In this document: piece after piece, positions 35,425-46,670 of the stretch | Numbering within the stretch: position 1 is the stretch's first letter | How the letters are laid out: each line of letters starts with the position of its first letter | Origin: Podarcis raffonei | Taxonomy: Eukaryota; Chordata; Lepidosauria; Squamata; Lacertidae | Direction: 5' to 3' | Assembly: GCF_027172205.1 (NCBI RefSeq) | Contig: NC_070607.1 | Coordinates: 71,920,831-71,984,830 of the forward strand | Length of the DNA stretch: 64,000 bases | Notes under the pieces: model-generated | The model's database searches: none | What the model saw: the letters and a program-made list of their open reading frames with translations, nothing else | Told to the model about the DNA's origin: nothing | Made by a program: the position numbers and the translations under genes

Positions 35425-38400
35425 GTGAGGCCATAGCAGGGTTTAGCTTCAGAGTATTCTGGTACTGTTCTGCTCCTGTTAATGGCCAAGCTTTTAGTTA
35501 CTGTGGAGCAAAGCCTTCAAATTCCCCATTTTTCATCACAGGTCCTTCTCTGAATCCCCTAATCCTTTAGCCTCTTTGTCTATGCATCTTTGCATCCCTT
35601 ACTCTTTATCACCTATCCTTAAATATATACTTTATGATACCCCCTATATGACCATTCTTAAATGCATAAGGCACTACCTTCGGCAAATGGAATTGTCCCT
35701 AAAATAAACTGGTACTGCCATTGCAGCAATAAGTTTGGGAGGGAAAATATAGATCAGGGATGTGGTAGCTCCCATCAGCATGGCCAGTGATCAAGAATGA
35801 TGGGAGATGTAGTCCAACTGATACAGTTTCCCCATCCTTGGTATGGATTATTGCTTCAAAAAAGCAGTATTCTCAACACCGATTATTATTTTCTTTGCTT
35901 CTTAAACCAGGATCCAGGAATTATTGCCCTTGGTAACAGCTCCTCCAGGCTGAAAATCGATGCAAGCAAGATTGTCGCTGTTAGCTCCAGCATTACCAAT
36001 CCCGTTTGGTGCAAAGAGATTGGCCAGAGATCCCTTAAGAAAGGTAAGAGTAGTGATGAAGTTGCAAGACCTCAGTCCCCTAAAATTTCCAGTTTGTTTG
36101 CACAATATTTCTTATTAAAGAGATCCATGGTTTTGAGATCATTGTCCCCTAATTTCTTAGTTCTTGTGATATCCGGGAAGATCACAAACAAATGAGTTAT
36201 GATTTGTGCTTCACGACCTTGGTGTGCCTGGTAGTGTGTTTGTGCACCTGTAAGAGACATGCCTGTTATGTAATAGAAGTGCCCTTCCCCTCTCTGGGTG
36301 TGGCTCCCAACATAACTCAGTGGGAAGGAGCTGGAACCTTAGTCTTGCCTGGGCAGTGAGTCCTAGCTAGTTGCTGTTAAAAATAAATACAACTACTGAA
36401 GTTCCCCTGACCTCCTGCTGCCCTCCTGCCACTTTCTGTCATTAGGGCAGACCCACTGCAAATTTTCTTTCCCAAACTTACAGGGCAAGAGCAAGCAGCA
36501 ATACCATGTGATCTGAAAGGGACTTCACAAGATCACTTCCAGTGCCACAGTGAGTGCTGGGATGCAACTCAAAATCCAGCCACCCCAGGCAATTGCTTGG
36601 AGTGCTTGGCAGTTGGGCATAAAACACAGGGCAGTATTTCAAGGCATCATAGTCTTGCATCCATGGGAGGGGCCTTACAGTCCTCAGGGATCTGAAATTC
36701 TGATCACAGGGAGGAGAGTAAGAACGTTCAGACTGTCCCTCTTGCAATCCCCTTTCAGGTTTCCCTGGGGGTCTGCAGGCCCTCAATGTTAAGACTGCCA
36801 TATTTTGAAAAGTAAAAGCCAAGACACCCCAAAAGTTGTTGAGCTTTTTTTAGTTTACTTGCCAAAGATCCAGGACAAATTGCCCCCCTGGATGTCATCC
36901 CTGTAATGTCAAGGAAAATCTGAACATATGGCAGCCCTACTCCATGTTGTAGTTGTGGGACTACAACTACCATTATCCCTGACCGTTGATCATGCTGGCT
37001 GGGGCTGAGGGGAATTGGAGTTCAGCAGCAACATCTGGAGAGCCGTGTGTTCCCCATATGTCTTGCTTTAGGTATTTTGGCTCTCGTGGTGAAGGTAGGG
37101 TTAATAACAGGACCATCATTTACCATACCCCAACTGTTCTTCTAGCGGGCAGTTACATAATGGAGCACTTGGCAGAGGATGATGCTGAGACAGCATGGGA
37201 ACATGACGTCCTGCAGAAGATGGAAGGCATCATGAAGGGCATCCAGGGGCATTGCAACTCCTGCTACCTAGACACTACCCTCTACAGGTTTGTTCAGTGT
37301 TGGCTCTTGTTGGGGTCCAGCTCTGTGGTCTCTCCATCATTCCACACTGCCTCCTGCATTCAGCAATGCATTCAGCAAACCCTTCTCCCCATCTTCCATC
37401 TTCTCCACATTTGGAAGCTGTATGCCTCTGAATGCCAGTCGCTGGGAATGGCCGGGGGGGGGGAGTGCTGTTGCGCTCATGTCCTGCTTTCATGCTTCCC
37501 ATGATGGCACACTGGAGAACAGAATGTTGAACTAGATGACCCATTGGCCTGATCCAACATGGTTCTTTTTAGGATTGCAGTTTCCATCATCATCATCACT
37601 GACCATGCCTGATGGAGCTGATGGAAGCTGTAGTTTAGCAGCATATGATGAGCTGCTGCACATTGACTACTAGACGAAGCCAAAATGGTACCCAGCCCCT
37701 GGAGGGCCAGTTCCATCAGCAGCTACACTAGGAAGTAGCAGGCCATGGTACCCATTTTGCACAAAGGTGATGACCTCCCTTTCTATTTCAGTTCATGTGT
37801 TTTATGTGCACATTTCTTTGCAGTTTATTCAGCTTCTCCTCTGCCTTGGATGGCATCCTCTATTCATCTGACGTGCGCGATGCAACAGTGCAGCAAATCT
37901 TGAGGCAGCAGATTGTGCAGCCTTTGAGACAGTGAGTTCCATTGCATGTTCAAAGTGCTTGTACTCTATCTGTGGTATTCATGTGCTCAGTGATGGAATG
38001 TAATTTATTATAAGAATAAGGGAACTTTGGACTGGACTTTTCATCCTGCCTAATTAAGCAGGTCAATAATAGAAAATACCATACTGTAAAGGTAAGGGAC
38101 AGCTAATGGGGCCAGATCCTGTTCTCCCCACTCCCATGGACCATGTTGATTACACGATAGCATTTCAAGGATCTCTCTAGTGCTGGAGATCCTATCTGGG
38201 CTCGCTGTCACCACTGATAAGCCAGTTGGCACTGCAGCAAGCCTCACTTGTCAAGTAACAATTGTGAGTGCACTTAAAGGTTTCTTTGCAGCCGTGTCTC
38301 TACCTGCCCCACACCTGATGTCACCTGTTACCTTTGGGGGCAATGGCCTTCTGGGCCAAACTTGAACCTATGCCAGGCCTGATTTAGCCCACAGGCCAGA

Positions 38401-41400
38401 GGTTCCCCACTGCCGCCTTATTTATTTTAGGAAATGCACAAAGAGCAAGAACTCCTTCCCCTGGCCAGTGAAAATTAGTATGCAGAGTGGTTGAAAGAAC
38501 TGATCAAAATGTCCACAGAAGTAATTATTGGTGTGATTACGATAGCTTTTCAAAGAGCAAATTGCTGGCCTGTGTTAATTAGTACAGAGCAGGGGGTTGG
38601 GAAATGAATCAGGCTAAACTGACATTGTAGCAGCATGCCCACTTGCCCCAGCACTGCTGGAGAAGTAGCACTGGCATCAATGCTGACTTCTGGTGACATC
38701 TCACCAGAACTTGCTGCTGCTGCTTTGCACCACAGAGGCACAACCTAGGTGAGGGGTGCAGCGTAATAGCAGCAGCTGGGTGGGGCAGCACTTCCCATTT
38801 CCCCTCAAGCCGTGAAACAGGATGCACCACCCCATCTTTAGATGGGGTGCAGTATCACTCCTCTCACCCCTGACCAACAGCCATGATGAATTGCAGCTTC
38901 CACCAGCACCAGCCAACATCTGGACAGCCACATGTTCCCCACCCATGCTTTCTGGTGAAGTTGTGCATTTCACTGCATTATATACATTTCATGGAATTCA
39001 TAAAACACGTTACTGTTAAGAGAAAATAGAGCTATAACCTTGATTTTTTTCAGGTAGCCTTTGAAGGAAATCTCCCTGTTATCATGCAAACACCAGCACA
39101 TCTGCTTCCAGGTGCAGATTTTAAGGATCTTCTTTGCACCATTGAATGAACCTGATTTTTAGGAAGGCATGAGCTGATGTTTAATGGCTCATCTAGTATT
39201 TTCCCTTTATACTTTCCACTTCCCCCAAGTGATAGGAATTTGCAGGGCTGTCTATTACAAGGTCAGTTTCATGGAGAGAATGCAGGCTGTAGTTGGCCAA
39301 AGACTAAACAACATGTTTAGCTTTTTATTTTTAAATGTAATTATACACATTGAACATGGACAAGACACAGCAGGATTAACCTTGAAACAGCATCAGTTTC
39401 TGGCAAAGCAGCTGCATTCCCTTGCAGCTCCCTGGGACTGGTTTTTCCCCAGGCAGTCCCAACAGCACACATTTCTTTCTCTGGCTAAAGACAAAATTGT
39501 GAGCAGGCAGGTGCAACCATCATTCCTAGATGATCTGGGTTGCCTATTAATGAACATTCATTGTAAGCAGGCGAGCACATATCTCATGCAAGTATTGATC
39601 TTTCCCAGGCATGGCTATGTGGGAGCTGAGAATGTGATGAACTTGAGGAGGTCGCTGCGATGTGACAGCTTTGTTACAGAAGAGAAAGGTAAGGGACAAT
39701 GTCATCATAGTCCATTCAATGCACCTCTGGGGGCACGGGGAGGTCACTTTGCCACTGCTTGCTTCCCTCCACCCCTAAAAAATACACTCAGACACTTTGA
39801 AGTATCTGGAATATGTCCACAAATGAAGAGTGTGCAAACTAGGAGTATAGTTCTGCACGTTGCTGCAGGCCTTTTGCTATCCTAATGGAGACTCCTGTTG
39901 ACAGATCCAGAGGAGTTTCTGAATGTCCTTCTCAGAGAGGTCTTGGCTGTAGAACCCTTGCTCAAAATCAGGTATGGCTTTGATCTGTTGATCTTTTTTT
40001 TAATCTTGGCTCTGAGGGCCAGTCACCAAGGCAGTATATCTACCATGTGACTAGGGATGCCAACTCTTGGATTCATAAAATCTGGTGACTAGGCAAGGCC
40101 TGGGATTGGAGCCCATTTCAGTGCAGCACTAGGTGTGGGTGGGAGCCTAGCTGTGTCACGTGGATGAGGACAGACAGCATTGAGTTGAGATAGGTTGGGA
40201 GGTGAAGTTTTTCAGTAGGAAGGAGCCCAACACAAAAGCTGTTAATTTGCCTAAGAGGTACAGCTTCTATAAATTGGCTGAAAATGAGAGGGCAGGGAAA
40301 ACAACTTGAAAGCAAGAAAACAACGGCCAGGTCAATATTATACCCCAATAATGACATTTTTTAAAAACATGGTGGTAGTAGTCAAGCCATACACAGCTAC
40401 TTGTGCTGTTTTGATTGGGAAGGTATGGCTTGACCCAGATTCTTTGCCTCCAGGCAAACACTGGAGGAAAAAAAGCTATGGGTAGCACACAGTCACCTCC
40501 ACAGTTAAGCCTCCAGAGGTAGTATTTGTTGCTCTCTCTTGTAATGCAATGAATATATTCCTGCAGTAGATCTTGGTCCTGACAAATGTGGGTGGTTTTG
40601 CTGGCCTTAGAGCAAGTGATTCATCCTCCATTCCACTTTTGTACAGACTTTTACTAGACAGTGCACTTGTGATAGTGGGTTAACATTGGTATACATCTAC
40701 ACGTACATAATATGCTTCGAAACAATTGAGCTTCAAAACTTATTCCCCCCCGAAAATTTAGGTCAGACAACGAAGTGCTAGAATATAATTGCTACCAGAT
40801 CCTTGCAGAGAAAGATGCTACAATCAAAGTGCCCACTGTGCAGCAGCTACTGGAAAGATCCCTGCTCTCATATGGCTTAAAGCTGGATGAGGTATGCAAC
40901 TAGCTTTAGGTAGCACTGTGTATATTTCAAGGTTAGAATATTGGATTCTCGGTATTTTAAAGACCTCAACAACAACCAAGAATGATCTATTCAGGAGCAG
41001 TTCTATTTGGACCACTCCATCTTGAGCCAATTTACAGCAAAACACATACAAACACTCTTCAAAAAGGTCCATTTCTTCCAGATTCCTTCATGCCTCATCT
41101 TACAGATGCCTAGGTTTGGGAAGAGCTATAAGAAGTTTTCATCAGTGTATCCCTCTCTCGAGCTTGACCTCACAGATATGGTGGAGCAAGGTAAATCAAA
41201 GATTTGATACTGGTTGGGTTTGATGTTGCTAAAAACCGATTGAAGACTGCTGTAACAAACCTGGGTTCTTTTTCTATGATTGTAGCTCCACGGGTGTGTT
41301 GTGTTTGTGGAGGAGAGGCAGCCCACGGATGCTCACGGTGCCAACTGGATTCCCTCCTGCATCCCAAACTCATTAAACTGTTTGAGAACCTTTCTAAGGT

Positions 41401-43933
41401 ACAAAGGAGCAATGAAATATTATTTCATGATAGGTCAGTGGGAGGGTTCTGTAATGACATTGGCAAGAGTTGCTAGCAGGTAGCCAAATGGTCCATGTGA
41501 ACAATGAGCCTTTGTCCTTAGGTTTTTTATTAAATTTTCATCTTTAACCAATTAATTTCAAATCTGTTACACATTTCTGTTACAATTTGACTTACCACCT
41601 TTCATTCCATGCTTTTTTACACCCACCCCTTTCTCCTACTGCATAATATCACACATTTCAACTAATACATAGTCCTCTATTTCATATATTATCAGTTTCT
41701 TCCTGTTGCTCAGATTTCAAATCCTGCTCACAGTTTCATTTGGTCATCATATTTTTTTCAAATAACCCAAAAAAGGCTTCTACTCTTCCATAAATTGTCC
41801 ATCATATTGATCTCTTACTTTCGCTTCTAGCTTTGCCAGTACCGCTTAGTAACTGTGAGCCTCTGTCTTCATCTTCAGGGATTTATTGCTACAACTTCTT
41901 GCACACTTACATGTGGAGTTACCCACCCACCAGGCAAGCAAGCAAAAATTAGGCTTACCAGCTTTGGCACAATTTCAACAAACAATATTCTCCCTGTAGG
42001 TAGAGATGTGCATAGTTATCTCTGCTAGATTTCTGCTGGTTGTGCAGCTGTAAAAGGCACAGCACCCTCCCTGGAAAATTTTGTAAATTTACCTCAAGGA
42101 TCTTCCTTCAGAACTCTGTAACCTGCATATTCTCCTTCCTCCTCCATAACATGATAACTTGTATTCCAGGAAACAACACATTCTCCCTATTGGGAAACCC
42201 AAAAATATGTCCCAACTGGTTAGCCTCCCAGAATCCTCTTTGCACAATAAACATTCCAGGTACCTTTGGCAATTTCTTGGCCAAGAGTTCCAGTTATAGT
42301 GAAAAACCAGCTACGCAAATGGCACAGTCTGTACCGGGCTGTCAGCTAGGGGTTTATTATTATTAATTAATTTACAAATTTGCCTTTTACGTTTTTATGT
42401 CTCAAGGCTATTTACACAGACATGGCTAAAATGGTTTTTAAAACAGTACAAAGAAATCTGAAAATAGGTTTCAAAGCAATGCAAAGTGAACACCTGAAGG
42501 AGCGAGGTCTTTTCATGCAGTTGGAGAAGCCTGCCAAAACAAAAATGTCTTCAATTGTGTCTGGAAAATACAGGTGGTGGCCTCTTGCTGTAGTTCAACA
42601 GGTTTGCAAAGATCAAGCCTACATTGCTGGACTGCACTGAAGGGTGACACAGTCAAAGTGTGACACCCAGGATTAGCACAAGGAAACAGAACATTATAAT
42701 CACCACTTCAAGATGCGGAAAAGCCCGAAAAACAGTGTCGAATTTTGACTAACATTCATCTGTTTCTTTCATCCAGCCACCATCTCATCGAATTGGACCG
42801 AAGCATCCTTACAAAGGACTAGGACCCAACAGCCCTCCCACGAAGCAGTGCACCTTGGATCTCTTTGCCGTCCTTTGCATAGAAAGCAGCCATTATGTGG
42901 CTTTTGTTAAATACGGCCCCTTGAGACACTCCTGGCTTTTCTTCGACAGCATGGCTGGCACACTGGGTGAGCAAGGATCTTGGGCCTTATTTGTGGGGGT
43001 TATTCTAAAAACCAGAGCTCTGCCAGCTTCAACACGTGTTTCCAAGGTTTTCTCTCCCTTTCCCATTAGTTCTTACTTCCTCCCTATTTTCACTTGGACA
43101 TGACTTTCTTCAGCGCTGCTGAATCATGGCAACAAATATAATTACTGTCTTGCTCTTCACAAGCTCACACAATGCTTAACTACAGGCATCCCCACCACCA
43201 CTTACGCAGGGGTTACATTTTGGCCCCCCCCCCGTGAGCATAAGTGAAATTGCATAAAGTGGGGGGCACCCTCTAAAAAGGCTCTAAATGCCCATTTCCC
43301 GCCTGCTCTCCAGCTCTCTCTTCACACACAACTCTCTCTCCGACTAGAGTTGAAGTTCTGGGGCCAGCTAGAGGACGCACAGAAAAGCAGCAGCAACATG
43401 CAGCAGCTGCACTACCCCAGGCGTCAGCTGCTAGGTGAGGAGGCTGAGCAACCTAAACAAAGCCCTGCTGTGCCTCCAGTCTCTTTAGGGCTCCCTCTGT
43501 CCTCACCGACGTCTTTTTGGGGCTCTGGGGAGGGTCTCCTCGTGTGTCACAAGGACTCTTCAGCTCTCTTTTGCCATTTCCTGGTACGATTCTATAAATA
43601 AAAAATGGAGGTGCTATATGTACTTCTCCATGTTTATTTGTTTGTTTTGTAACACAATACAATCTCTACTGAAAACTAATAATAATAATAATCTTTAGCT
43701 GCCTTTTTTAAAACTGTCCCTGTTTTTATTTAGAAAATGAGAAAGGAACTAACATTCCTGTGGTCAAGGCCTGCCCTCAGATTGGAGACTATCTGGCTAT
43801 GACACCCGAGGAATTTGCTACTGTGGACACCAAGCAGATGGATGCTTTTTCCAGAAGATTTTTCTGCGATGCTTACACATTTATGTACCAAAAGCCACAG
43901 CACGCTTCTTACAAGTATTGGTTCAGAAACTGA
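35011..43933 (+). CDS. CYLD-like deubiquitinase, compact paralogue of CYLD (11 coding exons)
   Basis: Exons 35011-35424, 35911-36043, 37146-37287, 37824-37931, 39609-39688, 39905-39971, 40762-40891, 41082-41190, 41286-41398, 42777-42966 and 43734-43933 join in phase at GT/AG junctions to 561 codons plus stop. The USP domain follows [20 protein letters not shown] (Cys222), [69 protein letters not shown] (His471) and WLFFDSMA (Asp489). The intact triad suggests an active enzyme, by analogy with CYLD cleaving Lys63- and Met1-linked ubiquitin; substrates are unknown. CYLD is about 950 residues with three CAP-Gly domains and a long linker; here one degenerate CAP-Gly-like region precedes the USP domain and the B-box is reduced. 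The ATG is in gccatgg context and the N-terminus aligns with the start of CYLD. Missed small exons cannot be excluded. Confidence 0.88.
35911..36043 (+). CDS. CYLD-like coding exon 2 (end of CAP-Gly-like region)
   Basis: It codes for [40 protein letters not shown] and SLKK plus one base, between an AAACCAG acceptor and a GTAAGAG donor. [13 protein letters not shown] lies where CAP-Gly domains end, but no GKNDG-type loop is present. This exon is the least conserved. Confidence 0.75.
37146..37287 (+). CDS. CYLD-like coding exon 3 (catalytic cysteine)
   Basis: It codes for [40 protein letters not shown] and YLDTTLY, ending within a Ser codon. [14 protein letters not shown] is the USP cysteine box, with NSCYLD exactly as in CYLD. 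The acceptor tract is ccccaactgttcttctag and the donor GTTTGT. Confidence 0.92.
37824..37931 (+). CDS. CYLD-like coding exon 4
   Basis: It codes for [36 protein letters not shown] and a split Gln. It matches the LFAFSSVLD ... LRTEIVNPLR region of CYLD, though the linker is shorter. Confidence 0.9.
37932..39608. other. CYLD-like intron 4
   Basis: About 1.7 kb without recognised exons. It contains scattered old repeat words of the catgttccccac type. The open frame from 39184 is only a chance frame running into exon 5. Confidence 0.5.
39609..39688 (+). CDS. CYLD-like coding exon 5
   Basis: It codes for [20 protein letters not shown] and FVTEEK, aligned with YGYVCATKIMKLR and GFTSEEK of CYLD. 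The acceptor is ctttcccag and the donor GTAAGG. Confidence 0.9.
39905..39971 (+). CDS. CYLD-like coding exon 6
   Basis: It codes for [20 protein letters not shown] and KIR, nearly the [20 protein letters not shown] of CYLD. This is the strongest short match in the gene. Confidence 0.93.
40762..40891 (+). CDS. CYLD-like coding exon 7
   Basis: It codes for [40 protein letters not shown] and LDE, matching [20 protein letters not shown] and QLLEWSFINSNLKF of CYLD. Confidence 0.92.
41082..41190 (+). CDS. CYLD-like coding exon 8
   Basis: It codes for [36 protein letters not shown] and one base, matching APSCLIIQMPRFGKDFKLF and FPSLELNITDLLE of CYLD. Confidence 0.94.
41286..41398 (+). CDS. CYLD-like coding exon 9 (reduced B-box)
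   Basis: It codes for [38 protein letters not shown]. CxxCGG and CSRC match the first two zinc-ligand pairs of the CYLD B-box. Where CYLD has KIKQFCKTCN the exon has LIKLFENLS, with no cysteine. It ends in phase 0 at GTACAA. Confidence 0.88.
41520..41960 (-). mobile_element. Possible LINE 3' end in a CYLD-like intron
   Basis: The plus strand starts ggttttttattaaattttca, like a reversed A-rich LINE 3' end, followed by C/T-rich sequence. It resembles the start of the 45346-46479 insert. No coding motif is seen, so the family is uncertain. Confidence 0.35.
42777..42966 (+). CDS. CYLD-like coding exon 10 (catalytic histidine and aspartate)
   Basis: It starts [20 protein letters not shown], where CYLD has a HLHPKR histidine pair, then [51 protein letters not shown] and WLFFDSMA are the USP histidine and aspartate boxes. 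The acceptor is ctttcatccag and the donor GTGAGC. Confidence 0.93.
43734..43933 (+). CDS. CYLD-like last coding exon
   Basis: It codes for [60 protein letters not shown] and KYWFRN before TGA. It matches [20 protein letters not shown] and RRLLCDAYMCMYQSP of CYLD. The tail is a few residues longer than CYLD, which ends near LYK. Confidence 0.92.
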
Positions 43934-44044
43934 GCTCTCTCTGAGCCAGATCTTGGAGGGAGAATTTAAAAGCTCACAAGGACCACCATCTTTCTGTTGG
44001 GAGACAGAAGCATGAATGCTGGAACTGCCAGGTTATAGGCTTCT

Positions 44045-44050
44045 AATAAA
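44045..44050 (+). promoter_or_regulatory. Polyadenylation signal of the CYLD-like gene
   Basis: AATAAA lies 112 bases after the stop codon at 43931-43933, so cleavage is expected near 44060-44075. That gives a short 3' untranslated region. Confidence 0.7.
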
Positions 44051-45289
44051 CCCCACCTCCAACGTAACAGCATTGGTCTGCGTTATAGCAAGCCATTGCT
44101 TTCAAAGCCATATTTTCTGGACAATCATTTTCTGGAATTATCTTCCGGCTTACACACTGGTGTAAAGGTGGAAATCCCTCTCCGCTTTGCAAGATGCCAA
44201 GGAAGACTGCCCAAGTGATTGTGGTGTGTTCATCTCTACAACACCTGTAAGGTGAATAGAGATATTTTCCTGAAGGAACATCCCAACCTACCTTGACTGG
44301 CAGCAGAGGATGCTGTACCTGTGCACCAGGTGGGCATCAGCCTTGTTCACTGAAGGCTTCTGAAGCTGCTTTCATCTGGCACTGAAAATGAGCTCTTGCT
44401 AATACATACAATTTATTTGTTGAACATTCATCCTGATTTGCATCTACAAAGCTTACATGGAGGTTAGATTATATTCATCTGGCATTCATCTCATTTTATT
44501 TGTGGGGTGTTTATACATCAACTTGTTAATTGTTCACTCATTCTACACTTTACAATGCATTTTCTCATCACCTTCCTGACAGCTATGGTAGTGACAAGAG
44601 CACCTTAATTGCTTGGATCCCACCTGCAAAATACTGACAATCTAGAGGTGCCCAAGGTCAGTTCATTTGCAACAATTACCCATCTCCCACCCTGAGACCT
44701 TTCCTGTCCAGCACCCTGCGTATGACTTTATTTAGATCCTGCTGTTTAAGCTCTTATTGTTTTTTAGCTTTTATATAAATGTTGTTTTTAAGTATTCTTT
44801 TTGTACTGTGTTGTCTTGGCTCTATGACTGTAAGGGTGGTTTATAAATAACATAACGAAATGAAAACACATAACTTCCCACACAGCCCTACAAGCCACTT
44901 TTAGAGAGCTTTTGCTTTCACCTGTAATTCCTGCCAACTATAACTTTTCTGAATGAAGAAAAATTTACATTTTTATTGAATGAGTTGGACTGGTAGTGTG
45001 GGAAGAGTGGGAGAGGTTAGAGTCAAGGATCGGTCCTCAGGAAGGTGGGTGATAGCTTCAAGTGTTCAGCTGTGCTAGAGGATGGTTTGTCAGCTGGTAA
45101 GAGTTCATTTTACATAGCCATGTTCTTTTCCAAGACAGTGGGAATAGAACTGGAAGCAATCTCCCTTGGGATATGCAGCTGGAAGCTGGGAAATAGCGAT
45201 TACTGAAGATAGGGGTATGAGATTTCCCTTAGGTTAACCATCCTGTAGCAGCTCTATCTGAAAGAGAAACATTCACACACAGTGGTACC

Positions 45290-46670
45290 TCGGGTTAAGT
45301 ACTTGATTCGTTCCAGAGGTCTGTTCTTAACCTGAAACTGTTCTTTTTTTAAAAAACAATAATAATTTTCATTAACCAGCCAATCACATCAAATTAAATC
45401 ACATCACATAAATTCTGAATTACAAAGCCAAATTTTAAATTTTGTTGGGGGGACCCATATTTCAAGATCCGAAGGGGGATTCTGATCATCTTCTTGCTGC
45501 TGCGCTAATGTCCAAATCAGTCCAAACAGAGTTCATAATTCTATCCAATCTTATCTTGCTGTTTCCACATCACATCTTGTTCATATATTTTCTCTTTTTT
45601 CTTTATGATCTCTTCTGATAGTCTCCTTAAACCGATAAACACCAATAATAATAATAATAATAATCCTGTGTGAATTTTCCGTTCTTCCAATCCTCAAATC
45701 GAGATGGTTTCCATATATCATCTCCTTCATAGATAACATCTCTCTTTCCATCATAATCTCGCAAAACTGTCGCTCTTAAGTCCCTCTGAGGAGTTTAACC
45801 CACAATATATAAACAGCTCTATTTCTCTCTTTCTCCTCCCAGACTCAAGACCTCCGACAGAACTTCCCAATATGGCGACAGCATTTTTAACTGCGTCATT
45901 CCAAAGCTCTTATACATTCCACGCTCTTCTTAAAACATGCTTTGGTTCGAAAGTTTATCTCCACACAGCCTTAAATCCACAGCTTAAGTCCTTAAAACGA
46001 CATTTCTGACTCGTGAGGGGATGGGATTCTTGTTTAATCACATAAGGAAAGAAAGGAAAGGTTTTTTTCCCTCCCCCATCAGTCATTTGCCATACCGTGT
46101 CTTGGCGTATCTTCTCATGTTTTATTCTTGTCTTGTTTTATCAGAGATCTCTTCTGTTAGCAGTCTTTACTCCCCCTCCTTCCTTGAAATATGTGCATTC
46201 CTTCATCCAAATTGTTTCTTTTGAAGTTCTTGCAGCTAGTGGCGCGAATCAGGGACGGCGTCCAGGAGTGCTGAAATCCCACAGGAGGGCTTTGTGCCTA
46301 GTGCCCCCATCCCCACAATTTCGGGGGTGGTATAGGGCACAGCAGGCAAGGGCAGTCCCCCCCACCATCCTGGGGGGGTTAGGGAGGCTAATTACTCCCA
46401 TCATAGCCTCCAAATTACCTCGTGTGGGTCGGAGAGATGTTATTGTCAGCCATCTTCCGATGCGCCCCCTAGTGGCCCCCCTGAAACTGTTCTTAACCTG
46501 AAGCACCACTTTAGCTAATAGAGCCTCCGGCTGCCGCTGCGCCGCCGGAGCACGATTTCTGTTCTCATCCTGAAGCAAAGTTCTTAACCCGAGGTACTAT
46601 TTCTGGGTTAGCGGAGTCTGTAACCTGAAGCGTATGTAACCTGAAGTGTGTGTAACCCGAGGTACCACTG
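45290..46670 (+). mobile_element. Pogo-like MITE copy 2, split by an insertion
   Basis: It starts cagtggtacctcgggttaag (45290) and ends aacccgaggtaccactg (46670), as in copies 1 and 3. Its body is interrupted at 45346-46479. Without that insert it would be about 230 bases, the family length. Confidence 0.82.
45346..46479 (-). mobile_element. LINE-mobilised retroposon inserted in the MITE, 1134 bp
   Basis: The 15-bp duplication cctgaaactgttctt flanks it (45331-45345 and 46480-46494). The plus-strand left end is T/A-rich (ttttttaaaaaacaataat), i.e. a reversed A-rich tail. The right end, tgcgccccctagtggccccc, would be its 5' end, with aagatggc on the minus strand nearby, as in many L1 5' regions. 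No ORF1 or ORF2 sequence is seen, so it may be an internally deleted or nonautonomous L1 relative. Confidence 0.7.

Noticed and set aside
36986-37504. 172-codon open frame as one exon
   Set aside because: Only the part from 37146 to 37287 resembles CYLD and is bounded by good splice sites. The rest contains common interspersed-repeat words.
39184-39885. 233-codon plus-strand open frame as a separate gene
   Set aside because: It overlaps CYLD-like exon 5 in the right frame but extends through both intron flanks. The splice sites and CYLD similarity define only 39609-39688.
43180-43420. Possible Tigger-like fragment starting caggcatccccacc
   Set aside because: Only one end is suggestive and no matching inverted end or TA duplication was found.
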